Shown one piece after another: positions 1 to 11,310 of a stretch of 64,000 nt of DNA. Location of the stretch: contig JAVMKO010000005.1 of assembly GCA_032164245.1 (NCBI GenBank), forward strand, positions 43,924,133 through 43,988,132, in the 5' to 3' direction. Below the pieces are notes generated by a model, which did not search any database, was not told the origin of the DNA, and saw nothing but the letters and a program-made list of their open reading frames with translations. The DNA comes from Sternotherus odoratus. Its lineage: Eukaryota; Chordata; Testudines; Kinosternidae. The translations under genes and the position numbers were made by a program. Within the stretch, counting starts at the first letter, position 1; the number at the start of each line of letters is the position of its first letter.

Positions 1-430
1 TGTCAGCACTGTAAATAAAAGAGCACGGGTGAAGCACTAGAGAGGAGTGTCTGAGACCCTTTCTTTGTCTAGCCTAAGCACGGGGCAAAGGGAGTAGGGG
101 AAGGAAGCCTGTGCCGCCCTGTGACAGGGACCAAGTAACTTAAAACCTTCTGACCCTACAAATGTCCAATTTACATTAGATTCACAGATATAAAGCCAGA
201 AAGAGCCATTATGGCCTCCTGCATAGCAGAAACACCAAATTGCACCCCATGATTCCTTCATTAAGCCCCCTAATGTGTTGCTGAACTGGAGCATATCTTT
301 CAGGAAGAGGCATCTCATCTCCATTTAAAGACTCTAGGAAAGCCACTCTGAATCTGTTCCACACTACGACCCCATGGTACAAGAGACAAAGGTTTTGATC
401 CCTCTTGCCCATCTAGCCATAAAGAAAGCG
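1..430. other. Unassigned sequence
   Basis: I see no recognisable gene or repeat boundary here. Short open frames exist on the minus strand but show no domain and have ordinary chance lengths. Confidence 0.4.
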
Positions 431-686
431 AGGCCCTGAAACCTATCAGGAAGTCTATGACTTAGTCACGGAAGTCACGGAATCCATGACTTCCAAAGAC
501 CTCTGTCTTTGGGGAGGAGGGATAGCTCAGTGGTTTGCGCATTGGCCTGCTAAACTCAGGGTTATGAGTTCAATCCTTGAAGGGGCCGTTTAGGAATATG
601 TGGAAAAAATGCTGTTGGATGATTTAATTGGGGATTGGTCCTGCTTTGAGCAGCGGTTAGACTAGATGATTTCCTGCGGTCCCTTC

Positions 687-2105
687 TGTGATGGGTTGAG
701 ATCACAGAAACCCCTTAAGAGCTGCCACCTGATGTGCCAAAGCTACTCCTGCCTCAGTTTTCCTGCCCAAACAGCTTAGGACCTCAGTACCCTGCCAGGT
801 CTGAGTCACGTCCCCTAACAGCTGTGGGCCTTCCTGGAAATGATAGAAAGATATGCACAGCTGTTTCCCCCTCCCCTCCCCCCCAGGTGCCAACACGTAC
901 TCCAGGTTAATTACCGTATTTTTCGCCATATAGGACCCTCCGGCGTATAAGACGCCCCCGAGTTTTTAAATAAAAAAGCTGGACACAAAAAAAAAAAAAA
1001 CAAAACCCCCCACCACCACACACAAAAAGCGCCTCGCTCTCCCGTCCCCGCCGCGTGGGCGGGCTGCTGGGAGCGCGCCGCTCTCCCGTCCCCGCCGCGC
1101 GGGCGGGCGCTCCCAGGGGCCCCGGGGCCCGAGCTGCTCCCGTTCCCCGCCGGACCCAACACATGCGGGTGGGCTCGGGGGGGAAGCGCCGCCCCGCCCC
1201 GCCCCGCCCGCCGGGCCACCTGCAGCCGCCCCAGCTCCAGCTGCCCGGTGAGTTTAATATATTCGGCGTATAAGACGCCCCCCCTAATTTTGAGGCTATT
1301 TTTGGGGGTTAAAAAGGCGTCTTATACGCCGAAATATACGGTAATAAGTAAAAAGTGATTTTAATAAAGATAGGATTTAAGTGGTTCCAAGTAGTAACAG
1401 ACAGAATAAAGTGAATTACCAAACAAAATAAACAAAACACGCAAACCTAACACTATTACAGTAAAAAACCTCACCCTCTGAATTCCTTCTTTCAGGCTAA
1501 ACTCCCTGTTAGCCTGGGTCCAGCGCTCACTTGCCGCCCCCCCTCCCCCGCAGTCACAGTCCTCTGTTCCAGTTTCTTCCAGGAATCCTTGGGAGATGGA
1601 GGGCTGTTGCTTGAGCCAGCTGAGAACAAAATGGAGAGGTCTCTCCGAGGTTTATATAGGCTTCCTCCTCTGGGTGGACAGCCACTCCTCTTTCTTATCC
1701 AGAGTCCACATGGCCTCTCAGAACACATGGCTCAGTTGCAGGCCCAAACCAGACTCCACTCACCCCGAGCCAGGCTGCATTCCTCAGGGAGATCAGGTGT
1801 GGACAGGCGTCTACAAAGTTCATTGTTTGCTTGATTGGTTCTCAATTGGGCTTAACTGAAGAGTAGTTTTTCTCAGAGAGCTGTTCAGCTGCTTTCTAAA
1901 GTCCACATACAACCAACCATGCACATAGTCAATATTCATAACTCTGAATACAACACAGACACATACATACAAATAGGATGAACAGATCCAGTGGATCATT
2001 ACTTTCACAGAGATATAACTTTTTAGCAAAACCATATTCCTGTAACATCATACATATATTTACAGGCACACACCCCCATAAAGCCTTATGGGGTACACCG
2101 TCACA
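687..2105 (-). mobile_element. Solo LTR, family A, copy 1 (with nested MITE)
   Basis: It begins TGTGATGGG and ends CCGTCACA, typical inverted LTR termini, and is flanked by an exact 5-bp duplication, CCTTC (682-686 and 2106-2110). Without the nested MITE it is about 990 bp. Compared with the plus-oriented copy at 3434-4531 it lies reversed. The TATA-like stretch of the LTR promoter is at about 1649-1660 on the minus strand. A 4-6 bp duplication is normal for retroviruses and Ty3/gypsy elements. No internal coding region is present, so it is a solo LTR left by recombination. Confidence 0.85.
914..1341. mobile_element. TA-flanked MITE (Tc/mariner-like), GC-rich core
   Basis: The ends are inverted: ccgtatttttcgccatat at the left, and its near complement (cgccgaaatatacgg) at the right. 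A TA dinucleotide sits on both sides (912-913 and 1342-1343), the usual target duplication of Tc/mariner-type elements. The core is CpG-rich and contains an approximately 44-bp motif repeated near 1037-1115. It has no coding capacity. The same termini bound the larger element at 35121-36757. Confidence 0.75.
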
Positions 2106-2689
2106 CCTTCCAACCTTGATATTCTATGATTCCGTGACTTCAGCCCCAGTGGCTGAGTGCTACCGGGCCCTGAAGCCACCCACAGCAGCAGGGCCTTGTG
2201 AAGTACCCACTGCTCCCAGCAGGCATGGGGGTACCCTGCCGCTCTCCAGCTGCCACCAGCAGCAGCATGATCCCTTTGGCTCACAGCCATGGGCCGCAGC
2301 GTCACGGATCTCCCTTCCCCCATGGCTCCTCCCGGCTGCCATAGGTCACAGTGAGATTTCTGTGGCTCCCTGTATCATGATGGGCTGGGGAACTCTGTTG
2401 CTGCCGGCAGCAGCAGGTGTCCCCCCCCCCCCCATTGCAGGTTGCAGGGGAATTTCCATGGCTCCCTGAGCCGTGGCGGGCAGGGGGACCCTGCAGCTCC
2501 CAGTCACCCAGCATCTGTCCAGACCCTTCTCATTTTATCATGGATGTTTTTAGTAAAAGTTAGGACAGATCACATGTGTCCAAGTATTTTTCTTTATTGC
2601 CCATGACCCATCTGTGACTTTTACTAAAAATATATGTGATAAAATTTTAGCCTTACCTATCAGTGACCTGAAGTGATGGAGAATGTGAC

Positions 2690-3240
2690 ACATGCTTTGG
2701 CAATCTCTTCCAATGGTTAATTAACCTGTATTTCCAATTTACAACTTATTTCCCGTTTAAATTTTTCTCAGCTTCAACTTCCAGCCATTGAATCTCAGCC
2801 TGCCTCTTCCTGCTAGATTAAAAAGTCCTCTTCTGTCAGAAGTCTTCTGTGTATGTATCTAAAGACCAAGATTAATAGCTGAAATAGATGGAGTTCCTTT
2901 AGTTTCTCCCTTTAAGGCATGTTTTCCAGACCACAGTTATAGATTCCAAGGCCAGAAAGGACCATCATGATAATCTATTCTGACCTCCTCTATAACCAGG
3001 CCAGAGAACTTCCCCAAATAAGTCTGATGTTAGAAAAAGATCCAATCTTAGTTTTAAAATGACCAGTTATGGAGAATCCATCAAAATATCTTGGCAAATT
3101 GTTTCAACAGTTAATTACCCTCACTGTTAAAAATGTGCACCTTATTTCCCATCTGAATTTGTTTAGCTTCAACTTCCAGCCACTGGATCATGTTGGATCT
3201 CTGTTAGAATGAAAAATCTTTATAACACTTGTATTTTAGA
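2690..3240 (-). repeat. Two old CR1-type LINE 3' fragments
   Basis: Two consecutive minus-strand blocks (about 2690-2930 and 2935-3240) share the phrase cttcaacttccagcca and the run around aattaac/ctcactgtt. The second begins with the tail-like atagattccaaggccagaaa. A related copy is at 14770-14985. These fit the 3' untranslated region of CR1 families common in turtles and crocodilians. No ORF remains. Family level is an inference. Confidence 0.6.
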
Positions 3241-3433
3241 AGTTAAAGACAATTAAGAAGCATTCTGCACACAAGTGAGCAAGTCTACAAATCAGTACCA
3301 TATTCTAGGGGCCTTTGTGCTCTGTGACCTTGAGGAAGGGGCTTATAAAAAAAAGATGAGATGTGGGTGCCTGAAATCTTGACACTAGTGCTTTGTGAGA
3401 ACATCTCTCTCCCCCTACTCAACGTCGCCACAC

Positions 3434-4531
3434 TGTGATGGTGTACCAAATAAGGCTTTATGGGGGGGGGGTGCCTATACATATATATATGACATTACTG
3501 TAATATGGTTTCGCTATATATACCATGTAACATATCTATGTGAAGGTAATGATCCACTAGATCAGTTCATCCTATTTGTATGTATGTGTCTGTTTTGTAT
3601 TCAATGTTATGAATGTTGGCTATGTGCTTGGTTGGTTGTAAGTAGACTTTGGGAAGCAGCTGAGCAGCTCTCTGAGAGATAATTATTCTCAGTTAAGACC
3701 AATCAAGCTAACAATGAACCTTGTCAATGCCCGTCCACACCCGAGCTTCCTCAGGAATGCAGCTGGTTCAAACCTACAACTGGACCATGTGCTCTGAGAT
3801 TCCATGTGGACTCTGGATATGAAGGAGGAGAGGCTCTCCACCCACAGGAGGAAGTCTATATAAACCTGGGAGAGACCTCTCCATTTTGTTCTCAGCTGGC
3901 TCAAAGAACAGCCCTCCACCTCCCACGGATACCTGGAAAAAACTAGAACAGAGGACTGCGGCTGCCGGGGAGGTGCGAGTGATAGCTGGACCCAGGCTAA
4001 GGGAGTTTAGCCTGAAAGAAGGAATTCACTGAGGGTGAGGCTTTTTACTGTATCAGTGTTAGATATGCATTTTCTATTTTATTTTATTTGGTAATTCACT
4101 TTGTTCTGTCTGTTACTACTTGGAACCACTTAAATACTATTTCCTGTCTTTATTAAAATCACTTTTTACTTATTAATTAACCTGGAGTATGTGTTGGCAC
4201 CTGGGGGGAGGGAGGGGAACAGCTGTGCATATCTCTCTATCATTGTTATAGAGGGCGAACAATCTATGAGTTTGCCCTGTATAAGCTTTCTACGGGGCAA
4301 AACAAATTTTATTCAGGGTTTGACACCATTGGGAGTTGAACATCTGAGTGCCAGAGGTAAGAATACCTCCTACCTGTTTCCAGGAAAGCCCACAGCTGTT
4401 GGAGGATGTGGCTCAAACCTGGTAGGGTACTGAGGTCCTAAGCTGTTGGGGCAGGAAAACTGAGGCAGGAGTAGCCTTGGCACATCAGGTGGCAGCTCCT
4501 ACGGGGTTTTGTGTGATCCCAACCCATCACA
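3434..4531 (+). mobile_element. Solo LTR, family A, copy 2
   Basis: This 1,098-bp LTR starts TGTGATGG at 3434 and ends CCATCACA at 4531. CACAC stands on both sides (3429-3433 and 4532-4536), although the flank is low-complexity. A TATATAAA promoter element lies at 3857-3864 after caggaggaagtc. It is the best full-length reference for the family in this window. A G-tract follows the first 30 bp, as in the other copies. Confidence 0.82.
3857..3864 (+). promoter_or_regulatory. TATA box of LTR family A
   Basis: TATATAAA within a conserved context, caggaggaagtc upstream and cctggga downstream. A related context surrounds the TATA-like site of a different LTR at about 15890, suggesting a shared retroviral core promoter. 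Confidence 0.55.
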
Positions 4532-4845
4532 CACACACCTCATTTAAAAAAAACAACAACCTCAGTGGCACAGAGGAGAGTATGTTCATGTTTTTGATTT
4601 TTCCAAAACTAAGGGGCATGCTCACAGGGCTGCAAGCAACCTCCCATTTCAGTGGAAATCGAGACCTACCTTAACTCGGGTATTACTATAGCCTCTGGAA
4701 TAAAGAATGCACTTAACAACAAAAAAATGACTTCTGTGCAATGTGGGTGAAATGATATAGCTCTGGGATTGTCTAGACTCATGTGTTTAAAATCTCCTCC
4801 TTAACATTGCAACTGTGAAGCAGGGTTTAGCTGCCGATTCCACTG
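4532..4845. other. No gene seen
   Basis: AT-rich flank between the family A LTR and the Harbinger element. I see only a short poly-A/CAA stretch at 4546-4560. Confidence 0.4.
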
Positions 4846-5109
4846 TAAGGGCCTGGTCTACACTACGAGGTTAGGTTGAATTTAGCAGCATTAAATTGAT
4901 TTACCCGTCCACACGACAAAGCCATTTTTGTCAACTTAAAGGGCTCTTAAAATTGATTTCTGTACTCCTCCCCGATGAGGGGATTAGTGCTGAAATCGAC
5001 ATCTCTGTGTCAAACTTGGGTTGTGAGGACGGAATTCAACGGTATTGGCCTCCGGGAGCTAGCCCAGAGTGCTCAATTTTGACCGCTCTGGACAGCACTC
5101 TCAACTCAG

Positions 5110-6572
5110 ATGCACTGGCCAGGTAGACAGGAAAAGTCCCAGGAACTTTTGAATTTCATTTACTGTTTGGCCAGCGTGGCTCGTTATTCAGCACAGGAGA
5201 GCATGCAGTCCCAGAATTGCAGAAGAGCTCCAGCATGGACCACATGGGAGGTACTGGAGCTGATCGCTGTATGGGGAGATGAATCCGTGCTAGCAGAACT
5301 TCTTTCAAAAAGATGAAATGTCAATACATATGCCAAAGTCTTCAAGGGCATAATGGACAGAGGCTACAACAGGGATGCACAACAGTGCTACATGAAAATT
5401 AAGGAGCTCAGGCAAGTGTACCAGAAAACCAAAGAGTCAAACGGATGCTCTGGGTCACAGCCCCAGACATGCCGCTTCAACGCTGAGCTGCATGCAATTC
5501 GGGGAGGGGGGGGGGGCAGAGATGGGATACTCTCACTCAACATGCATGAGGATTTGGCGGATGAGGAGGACAAGGATAGCACACAGCAGGCAAGCAGAGA
5601 GACCATTCTCCCCGACAGCTAGGATCTTTTTATCACCCTGGAGCCAATACCCTCCTGTAGCGGGGTGCTCCCCGCTCCCTGCTGGCCAGGGCTGGGATAG
5701 CCCTGGGAAAGGGGTCTGTGGCTGGGACCCTGCTAATTCCCAGGCTGATTGGGAAGCAGGCTCAGCTGTGAGGCCACGCCCCAAACACAGGCCTGTATAA
5801 AAGCCTGAGAGGCAAGGGCCTGGAGGAGGACGAGAAGGAACACAGTCTCCTCTAGAAGCAGAGGGAGAGGGGCCTAGCTGTGGGGAGGCCTTAAACAAGG
5901 TACCTGGACTGGGGCAGGGTTGGGGCTAGGCACTGGGAGCTAGGGAGCTCTAGCCTGAGAGCCCCAGACTGCAAGACCTGATGGGGGGGGGGGTCTGACC
6001 CAGGGGTACTACTCAGTCTCCCTGAGCCATAAACAGGGTACCTGGACTGGGACAGGGCAAGGGCAAGGCAACTGGGAGCCAGGGGAGCTGCAAAGCTCTA
6101 GTGAGAGGGCCCCAGGCTGCTGAGCCTAGCGAAGGCCCATACCACAGGGTACTGGGGCTGCAAGGGGGCAGCCCTGGGCTTGGTAGAAGCAGCTGGCCAA
6201 ACCCTTCTTGCCTGTGATGAGCAGCCTGATACTGCAGTCTGCCTCAGTGCGTGGAGGCAACTGGTGACTAGCAGAGGCAAAGCCTGAGGCAAGGTAGGGA
6301 TAGTGGGTGCAGGGTTCCCCAGGGAGGGGAGACCCTAAGACTCGGGGGGGGGGGGGTTCTGCAAGGGTGCAGCACCCTCAGTATGTGGGCACCGGGGTCC
6401 GGGAGAGACACGGAGCCAGAGCAGGAGTGGACCTCGGACGGCAGAGGGCGCTCCGGATGCTGAAAGAGCTAATTCCCAAGATGACCAGCGGGAGGTGCCG
6501 CCGGGGTGAGTGACCGCTCTGCTACACCTCCCAACGTGGTATCCTGGACGGAGAAGCCAGAGAAGGCACCTC
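5110..6572 (+). pseudogene. Myb/SANT-like protein of Harbinger, exon 1 (broken)
   Basis: The frame holds a trihelix/Myb-SANT-like DNA-binding domain: the tryptophan-centred segment APAWTTWEVLELIAVWGDES, then AKVFKGIMDRGYNRDAQQCYMKIKELRQ split over the pieces at 5110-5316 and 5353-5622. Both pieces share a frame and are separated by a single TGA at about 5314, probably a decayed codon. An acidic stretch follows. A solo LTR then interrupts the sequence (5656-6526), and coding-like sequence resumes to a plausible splice donor gtgagt at about 6573. In Harbinger elements this protein partners the transposase by helping its nuclear import and binding the transposon ends. The start codon is uncertain. 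Confidence 0.72.
5656..6526 (+). mobile_element. Solo LTR, family B, copy 1
   Basis: It starts TGTAGCGGGGTG and ends GCTCTGCTACA. CCTCC is duplicated exactly (5651-5655 and 6527-6531). A TATAAAAG box lies at about 5796. It is 871 bp with no coding region. It sits inside exon 1 of the Harbinger SANT gene, so it postdates that element. The family recurs in the opposite orientation at 10393-11121 and, in part, at 60110-60331. Confidence 0.88.
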
Positions 6573-7448
6573 TGGTGAGTGTCCCTTGGTAAATATAATA
6601 CATGGTTTAAAAGCAAGCATTTTTTAATGATTAATTTTCTCTGAGGACTTGGGATGCATTCGTGGCCAGTACAGCTACTGGAAAAGTCTGTTAATGTGTC
6701 TGGGGATTGAGCGGAAATCCTCCAGGGACATCTCCATGAGTCTCTCCTGGAGGTACTCTAAAAGCCTTTGCAGAAGGTTTCTGGGGAGAGCAGCCTGATT
6801 CTGTCCCTCATGCTAGGACACATTAGCATGCCAGGCCAGTAGCAAGTAGTCTCATTGCATAACAAAGCCTGGCAGTGTATGATCCCAGTGTTTGCTGGCA
6901 TTCAAGCAACATCCATTCTTTATCTCTCTGTGTTATCCTCAGGAGAGTGATATCATTCAGGGTAACCTGGTTGAAATGCAGGAATTTAAGAAGGGACATT
7001 CAGAGGTGGCTGTTCCTACTGGGCTGTTTGCCTGTGGCTGAAAATAAATCTTCCCCGCAGTTAACCAAGGGGGGGGGGACGGGGGGAGGATGTTCATGCT
7101 GAGCTGTTTGCATTTGGCTAGCAGGGATCTTCCCCAATACCATCCACGGAGTGGGGGGAGTGGTGAAGAGCTCATCCAGAGAACTGGATGGGGGGGCATT
7201 AGTTGGGTTTCTGCAACACCTCCTTTTAAATGGCCAACTCAATGGGCTTTGCTTGGTATGGGAAAGGAGGGTGCTGCTGCTGAAGAATATAAGATGCACT
7301 CAATATAAGATAGATACAAAATGCAACCTTGTATCGAAAGCACATGTGCTATGTAATGTGAATAGTTTGGTTCACCGTGAAAGAGTATATCCATTGTTCT
7401 GTAAAATGTATCTTTTTAAACACCACTATCCCTTTTTTTCCTCCCACA

Positions 7449-7801
7449 GCTGCAAATGTTTCAACCCTCCCCCTATCATCTCTGTCCCAGAGACTAGCAC
7501 AGATAAGAAGGCAAAAAAATGCACATGATGAAATGTTCTTGAGCTCATGCAATCCTCCTGCATTGAAAGAGCTCAGCAGAATGTGTGGAGTCTAGAAAAG
7601 TGGTAAATGAATGTGAAGACAGGAGGGACAAGCGTGAGCAGAGAAGGGATGAGCGAGATGAGGCAGGATGCAATGCTGCGGCTACTGGGGGATCAAACTG
7701 ACATGCTCCGGCGTCTGATGGAGCTGCAGGAAAGGCAACAGGAACACAGACTACCGCTGAAGCCCCTGTGTAACTGCCCCCCTCCTCCCCAAGTTCTATA
7801 G
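7449..7801 (+). pseudogene. Myb/SANT-like protein of Harbinger, exon 2 (broken)
   Basis: A pyrimidine-rich tract ends in cccacag at about 7449, a good splice acceptor. The reading frame carries LSQRLAQIRRQKNAHDEM and, after an in-frame stop near 7595, a helical tail MLRRLMELQERQQEHR (about 7680-7760). Such a leucine- and glutamine-rich C-terminal helix is usual in SANT proteins of Harbinger elements. The intron between the exons (about 6573-7448) contains G-rich repeats and no ORF of interest. Confidence 0.65.
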
Positions 7802-8259
7802 CCTCCTCATCCAGACTCCAAAGAATGTGGGGTGGGAGATGGGGGGAGAGGCTCCGGGCACCCAACCACTCCACCCCAGAGGACTGCCCAAGCAACAGAA
7901 GGCTGGCATTTAATAAGTTTTGAATTGAAGTGTGGCCTTTTCCTCCCATCATCCACCACCCCACCTGGTGCTTTCCTCGTCACCCACCCCTCCCAGGCTA
8001 CCTTGGCAGTTATCACCTATTTGTGTGATTAATTAATAAAGAATGCATGATTTTGAAACAAAGACTTTATTGCCTCTGCAAGCAGTGATCGAAGTGGGGA
8101 GGGCGGTAGGCTTAAAGTGAAGTGGAGTGGACCAAGGGGGTGGGTTTATATCAAGGAGAAACAAACGGAACTTTCAAACTGTGGCCTCACCAGTCATGAA
8201 ACTGGTTTTAAGGCTTCTCTGATGGGCACCACAGCCTGCTGCACTCTTCTAATCGCCCT

Positions 8260-9546
8260 AGTGTCTGCGCGTAATCAGTGGACAGGCGATTTGCCTCAAC
8301 CTCCTACCCCACCATAAACGTCTCCTCCTTACTCTCACAGAGATTGTGGAGCACACAGCAAGCAGCAATAATAATGGGAATATTGGTTTCGCTGAGGTTG
8401 GGGATTGGTCCTGCTTTTGAGCAGGGGGTTGGACTAGATGACCTCCAGAGGTCCCTTCCAACTCTAATATTCTATGATTCTATGAGGTCTGAACGAGTCA
8501 GTAAACTTCACCAACGAGCCTTTAAATGGTTAAATGCACACTCTACCACCATTCTGCACCTGCTCAGCCTATAGTTGAACAGCTTCTTACTACTGTCCAG
8601 GATGCCTGCATATGGCTTCATGAGCCAAGGCATTAAGGGGTAGTCTGGGTCCCTGAGGATAACTATAGGCATTTCAAACCCCCCCCCCCCCCCCCACACA
8701 CACACAGTAATTTTCTGGTCTGGGAAGTAAGTCCCTTCCTGCAGCTGTTTAAAAAGACTAGAGTTCCTGAAGATGCGAGCATCAAAAACCTTTCCCGGCC
8801 ATCTCACATTGCTGTTGATGAAACGTCACTTGTGATCAACCAGTGCTTGCAGGACCATTGAAAAGTAACCCTTGCGGTTTATGTACTATCTGCCCTGGTA
8901 GTCTGGTCCCAAGATAGGGATATGCATTCTGTTTATAGCCCGACCACAGTTAGGGAATCCCATTGCAGGAAAAAGCCATCTACTATGACCTGCACATTTC
9001 CCAGAGTCACTACCCTTGATAGCAGCAGCTCAGTGATTGCATAGGTTACTTGCATCACAGCAGCTTCCACAGTAGATTTACCCACTCCAAATTGATTCCC
9101 GACTGATTGGTAGCTGTCTGGTGTTGCAGAGGGCTATTGCCACTTGCTTCTGAACTGAGGACTGCTCTCATCTTGGTATTTTTGTGCTTCAGGGCAGGGG
9201 AAAGCAAGTCACAAAGTTCCATGAAAGTGCCCTTACACATGTGAAAGTTTTGGAGCCACTTGGAATCATCCCAGACCTGCAACACTATGCAGTCCCACCA
9301 GTCTGTTCTTGTTTCCCGGGCCGAGAATCGGCATTCCATGGCATGAGCCAGCCCCATTGCCACCAGGATATCCAAATTGCCGAGGCCTGTTCTTTGAGAG
9401 AAGTCTGTGTCCATGTCCTCATCACTCTTGTCACCATGCTGCCGTCGTCTCCTCACCTTGTTTTTCAGGTTCTGCATAAACTGCACAATAATGCGCGAGG
9501 TGTTTACAATGGTCATACCTGCTGCGGTGAGCTGAACAGGCTCCAT
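8260..9546 (-). pseudogene. PIF/Harbinger DDE transposase (HARBI1-like), broken
   Basis: The N-terminal part (9546-9055) includes WWDCIVLQVWDDSKWLQNF and a run typical of Harbinger N-termini. The catalytic part (8807-8508) shows GKVFDARIFRNSSLF (first Asp), DPDYPLMPWLMKPY (second Asp) and CRMVVECAFNHLKARW (Glu), the DDE triad signature of the family. The bridge 9055-8807 is out of frame with stops. The distal end near 8390 is disrupted by a CR1 tail insertion. It would cut and rejoin the element at its TIRs with TWA targets. A poly-G run at 8680-8697 marks another likely lesion. It is transcribed opposite to the SANT gene. Confidence 0.82.
8394..8486 (+). repeat. CR1 3' tail insertion inside the transposase
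   Basis: A short CR1 terminus (gattggtcctgcttttgagc to attctatgattctatga) lies between two parts of the Harbinger transposase frame. The bases tgaggt occur on both sides and may be the target duplication, although tgag also fits the tail repeat. Confidence 0.65.
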
Positions 9547-10392
9547 ACTTGCAGTGCTATGGCGTCAGCACTGGCAATCCATGGAAAAGGACACAAAATG
9601 ATTGTCTGCCGTTGCTTTCACGGAGGGAGGGGCATCATGTAACACACCGTAACCAGCAATAAACAATGCAAATGCTAGTTGTGCTGAGGTTTGATCAACA
9701 GCAGCAGTGAGCTTGTTAATGTCCATAGGCACATTGCATCACCATTGCTCCTTACTACTGTCCAGGGGACATGAGATATGGGAGTAAGGGGTAGGCTGGG
9801 GGGTAGGTGAGACGATGTGGTGCTGCAAGCTATGAGAGCAGCCAGGTTGCTGGAGATCAGGATGGCAGGAAAAAAATGGTGAAATGATTGGCTGCTGTTG
9901 CTTTCATGGAGAGAGGGAAGGTTGACTGATGACATTTACCCAAAACCACCGGTGACAAATTTTTAGCCCCATCAGGCATTGGGAGCTCAACCCAGAATTC
10001 CAATGGGCAGCAGGAACTGTGGGATAGTTACCCACAGTGTACTGCTCGGAATGTCGACACTTGCCATGCTACTGTGGACACACTCTGCCAATTTAATGTG
10101 CTCAGTGGGGACGCATGCACTCGAATTTATACAATCTGTTCCCCAAAATCTACTTCAATAAAATCGGCCTCATTTCATAGTGTAGACATACCCTAGGAAA
10201 GATAGTCGAAGTACAGATGCTGGAAGTCTCAGGAGGAAACTGACCTATTGTATCATGCAGGTTTTGTTTAATTGTGTGTGAAGGGAACAAAGATTCTTTG
10301 CTTCTACCAAAGGATCTGCAAAGTCTCAATCACATGGCGGTGGACATCTGATTAACCTAAGCAGCTTGCACTTTGTGGCTGATGTGAGTCCC

Positions 10393-11121
10393 TGAAGCAG
10401 GGCGGCGACTCACCCCTGCGGCGCCTCCCACTGGTCTGTCCGGGAATTAGCTCACCAGCATCCAGAGCGCCCTCTGCAGGCCAATGTCCTGCCTGCTGCT
10501 CTGACCCAGAGTCCCTCCCTGGACCCCGGTGCCCTCTTATCTAGGGTGCTGCACCCCTGAAGTACCCCCTCAGGTCTTAGGGTCTCCCCTCCCTGGGGAA
10601 CCCCCACCCTCTATCCCCACCTTGCCTCAGTCGAGACAACTGCTAGTCACCACTTGCCCCCGTTCTCTGGGGCAGACTGCAGTATCATTGCCATTCATCA
10701 CAGGCAAGGGGGGCTTGGCCTGCTGCCTCTTCCTCTAGAGCTATGGGCTGCCCCCTGCAACCCCAGTACCCTTTGTTGGGCCTTCCCCTAGGCCCTGCAG
10801 CCTGTGGGTTTCCAGGCCAGAGCTTCCCCAGCTCCTTTTGCCTTGCCCCAGCCCTGCTTCACTCTAGGTACCTACTCAAGCTCCTAGCAGCCAGGCCTGC
10901 CCACCTCTGCAGACAGAGGAGACTCTGTTCTCAGGCCCCTGCCTCTTAGCCCTTTTATAAGGGCCTGGTCTGTTTTGGGGCGTGGCCACCCAACTGAGCC
11001 TGCTTCCCAATCAGCCCAGCTTTTCCCTACTCAGCCTGGGAGCTGCTTGCCCCCAGCCATAGACCTTCCCAGGGCTGTTTTAAGCCACTTTCTGCTGGAG
11101 TGGGGCAGCCACCCCACTACA
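10393..11121 (-). mobile_element. Solo LTR, family B, copy 2
   Basis: It runs from TGAAGCAGGG to CCCCACTACA and is flanked by exact GTCCC duplications (10388-10392 and 11122-11126). It is the reverse-oriented counterpart of 5656-6526, sharing the segments near ggcgcctcccactgg and the TATA-like ttttataagggcc (about 10953). It is 729 bp and so internally shorter than copy 1. Confidence 0.87.
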
Positions 11122-11310
11122 GTCCCTTACATGGCTAGGAAAGCTGAGGTTACTTTGCAGATAAAATTGACTTTAATTAGACCAGGCTCGCTTTGTCTGT
11201 GGAGGTGGGACAATATCTGGAGGGGATAAATGCTAGATTTTCTGTGCTTGGGTGCTGGCAGGTGTTGCTCACAGACATTATGGAAGTACTAGTAGAACCT
11301 AGGACCATTA

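Larger units (their letters stand above)
511..2132 (+). repeat. tRNA-derived SINE with CR1-like tail, split by a solo LTR
   Basis: The head has a Pol III box A-like segment (gggatagctcagtggtttg) and a box B-like segment (gagttcaatcc). A CR1-type tail follows (ggggattggtcctgctttga and the tail ggtccctt). The tail is broken at 686 by the LTR at 687-2105 and resumes at 2106 with ccttccaacc and a gatattctatgattc terminus. The five bases ccttc are duplicated on both sides of the LTR. This structure matches the Cry-type SINEs of hidden-necked turtles, which share a 3' end with CR1. Confidence 0.8.
430..2660. repeat. Unclassified dispersed repeat, interrupted by SINE and LTR
   Basis: Positions about 430-508 carry short motifs such as gtcacggaatccatgactt. 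Related text (cgtgacttcagcccc) resumes at about 2133, after the SINE and LTR, and runs into GC-rich sequence to about 2520 and then an AT-rich end near 2660. The matching flanks suggest an older repeat split by the insertions. I cannot assign it to a family; a DNA transposon derivative is possible. A C-tract lies near 2420. Confidence 0.35.
4849..10193. mobile_element. PIF/Harbinger DNA transposon, nearly full length, decayed
   Basis: The left terminus gggcctggtctacacta (4849) and the complement of the right terminus (gtgtagacataccc, ending 10193) form imperfect inverted repeats. TAA precedes the element and TAG follows it, compatible with the 3-bp TWA target preference of Harbinger elements. 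Inside are the two expected genes in opposite orientation: a Myb/SANT-like protein on the plus strand (from about 5110) and a DDE transposase on the minus strand (9546 to about 8260). A solo LTR (5656-6526) and a CR1 tail (about 8394-8486) were inserted later. Premature stops and frame breaks show it is dead. Confidence 0.85.

Noticed and set aside
2400..2435. Poly-C run as a regulatory site
   Set aside because: Simple homopolymer; no supporting motif.
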